From contig JAYOFM010000159.1 in the NCBI GenBank assembly GCA_038117225.1, positions 1-5,878 on the forward strand: a stretch of 5,878 nt of DNA, read 5' to 3'. Source of the DNA: JAYOFM01 sp038117225. Lineage in GTDB: Bacteria > Pseudomonadota > Alphaproteobacteria > Rhodospirillales > Casp-alpha2. Positions 5,243 to 5,878 of the stretch are shown one piece after another (positions within the stretch are counted from its first letter, which is position 1; each line of letters opens with the position of its first letter). Below the pieces are notes generated by a model that saw only the letters and a program-made list of their open reading frames with translations, searched no databases and was not told where the DNA came from. A program made the translations under genes and the position numbers.

Positions 5243-5878
5243 TCACGGGCCTTTGAGGTCACCGAACGACGGCACCTGGGAATGTTCGAGTCCGTCGATG
5301 GCCGCCCGGCCCATGGCGAGGATCGCCTCCTCGGTGCTGCCACCGATATGCGGGGTCGCGAGAAAGTTGGGCAGCGCCAAAAGGCTTTGCGTTTCGGGCG
5401 GTTCGTTGGCGAACACATCGAACGCCGCGCCCGCCAGGCGGCCATCCCGCAACATCGCCTCCAGCGCCGCTTCATCGACGATATCGTTGCGTGCCGTGTT
5501 TATGAGCATCGCCCCCCGGGCCATCTGGTCAAGGCGCCGGGCATTCATCAGTCCGCGCGTGGTGTCGTCCAGCGGCAGATGCAGCGTGACCACGTCCGAC
5601 CCGGCGAGCAGGGTATCCAGATCGACCGGCTTGGCGCCCGTTTCCGCATAAAAAGCGGGAAACTGCGCTATATCATGCGCCAGCACACGGCAGCCGAATG
5701 GCTGCAATAGGCGCACTACATCCTTGCCGATATGGCCGCAGCCGACGATGCCGACGGTGCGGTTCGACAGCTGGTGCCCGATGATCTGGCGCCATCCGCC
5801 GTCCCGCACGAGCGTGGACGCCTCGGGGATGCGGTGAGTCAGCGCGATCATGAACCCGACCGTCAACTCGGCGACCGA
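5243..5878 (-). CDS. D-isomer-specific 2-hydroxyacid dehydrogenase, phosphoglycerate dehydrogenase-like (C-terminal part; start lies beyond the right edge)
   Basis: The frame is open to the window end and gives 211 residues, of about 310-330 expected, so roughly the first 100 are missing. The TTG at 5866 is not the start: the preceding codons (SVAE) complete the conserved SVAELTVGFMIAL helix. The NAD-binding domain has GCGHIG (46-51 of the visible part) and Asp69 at the end of the second strand, favouring NAD over NADP. The three catalytic residues of the family are present: Arg130 in NTARND, Glu159 in FANEPP and His177 in TPHIGGST. The chain ends about 34 residues after that His, so there is no C-terminal ACT regulatory domain, unlike long SerA enzymes. 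It should reduce or oxidise a 2-keto/2-hydroxy acid, such as 3-phosphoglycerate, glyoxylate or a sugar-derived acid; which one cannot be told. It converges on the methyltransferase with a 39-bp gap. Confidence 0.92.
   Translation of the reverse strand, partial: SVAELTVGFMIALTHRIPEASTLVRDGGWRQIIGHQLSNRTVGIVGCGHIGKDVVRLLQPFGCRVLAHDIAQFPAFYAETGAKPVDLDTLLAGSDVVTLHLPLDDTTRGLMNARRLDQMARGAMLINTARNDIVDEAALEAMLRDGRLAGAAFDVFANEPPETQSLLALPNFLATPHIGGSTEEAILAMGRAAIDGLEHSQVPSFGDLKGP

Noticed and set aside
5253..5710. Plus-strand open frames of 132 and 142 codons
   Set aside because: Both are antisense to the dehydrogenase, which carries full family motifs and catalytic residues in its own frame.

Overview
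The window looks like part of a surface-polysaccharide (LPS O-antigen, capsule or exopolysaccharide) gene region from a moderately GC-rich proteobacterium. An alphaproteobacterium is my best guess, from overall base composition and protein character; nothing seen fixes the taxon. I see no RNA gene, CRISPR array, insertion sequence, attachment site or phage gene.

Layout from left to right. At 1-142 (minus) is the N-terminal end of a membrane protein that runs off the left edge. It has a GTG start and a very good Shine-Dalgarno sequence. At 143-388 is a 246-bp non-coding gap with an imperfect hairpin and a few inverted repeats. At 389-2278 (minus) is a complete AsnB-type glutamine-dependent amidotransferase. 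At 2279-2472 is a 194-bp gap holding a perfect-stem intrinsic terminator for the next gene and a possible promoter for the amidotransferase. At 2473-4218 (minus) is a complete heparinase II/III-family protein (predicted uronate-polysaccharide lyase). At 4219-4300 is an 82-bp divergent promoter region with a perfect 12-bp palindrome. At 4301-5203 (plus) is a class I SAM-dependent methyltransferase. At 5243-5878 (minus, cut by the right edge) is the C-terminal two-thirds of an NAD-dependent D-2-hydroxyacid dehydrogenase of the phosphoglycerate-dehydrogenase type, convergent with the methyltransferase.

How they may work together (inference): AsnB-like amidotransferases in polysaccharide loci can convert sugar carboxylates (uronic acids) to uronamides, heparinase II/III proteins cleave uronate-containing glycans by beta-elimination, and methyltransferases cap or decorate glycans. 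The three central genes therefore fit the making and trimming of an acidic, possibly amidated and methylated, polysaccharide. No glycosyltransferase or flippase gene lies in the window, so this link rests on family knowledge. The most notable single observation is that the amidotransferase has Thr where E. coli AsnB has its acyl-adenylation glutamate. I found no clear evidence of a wholly new system.
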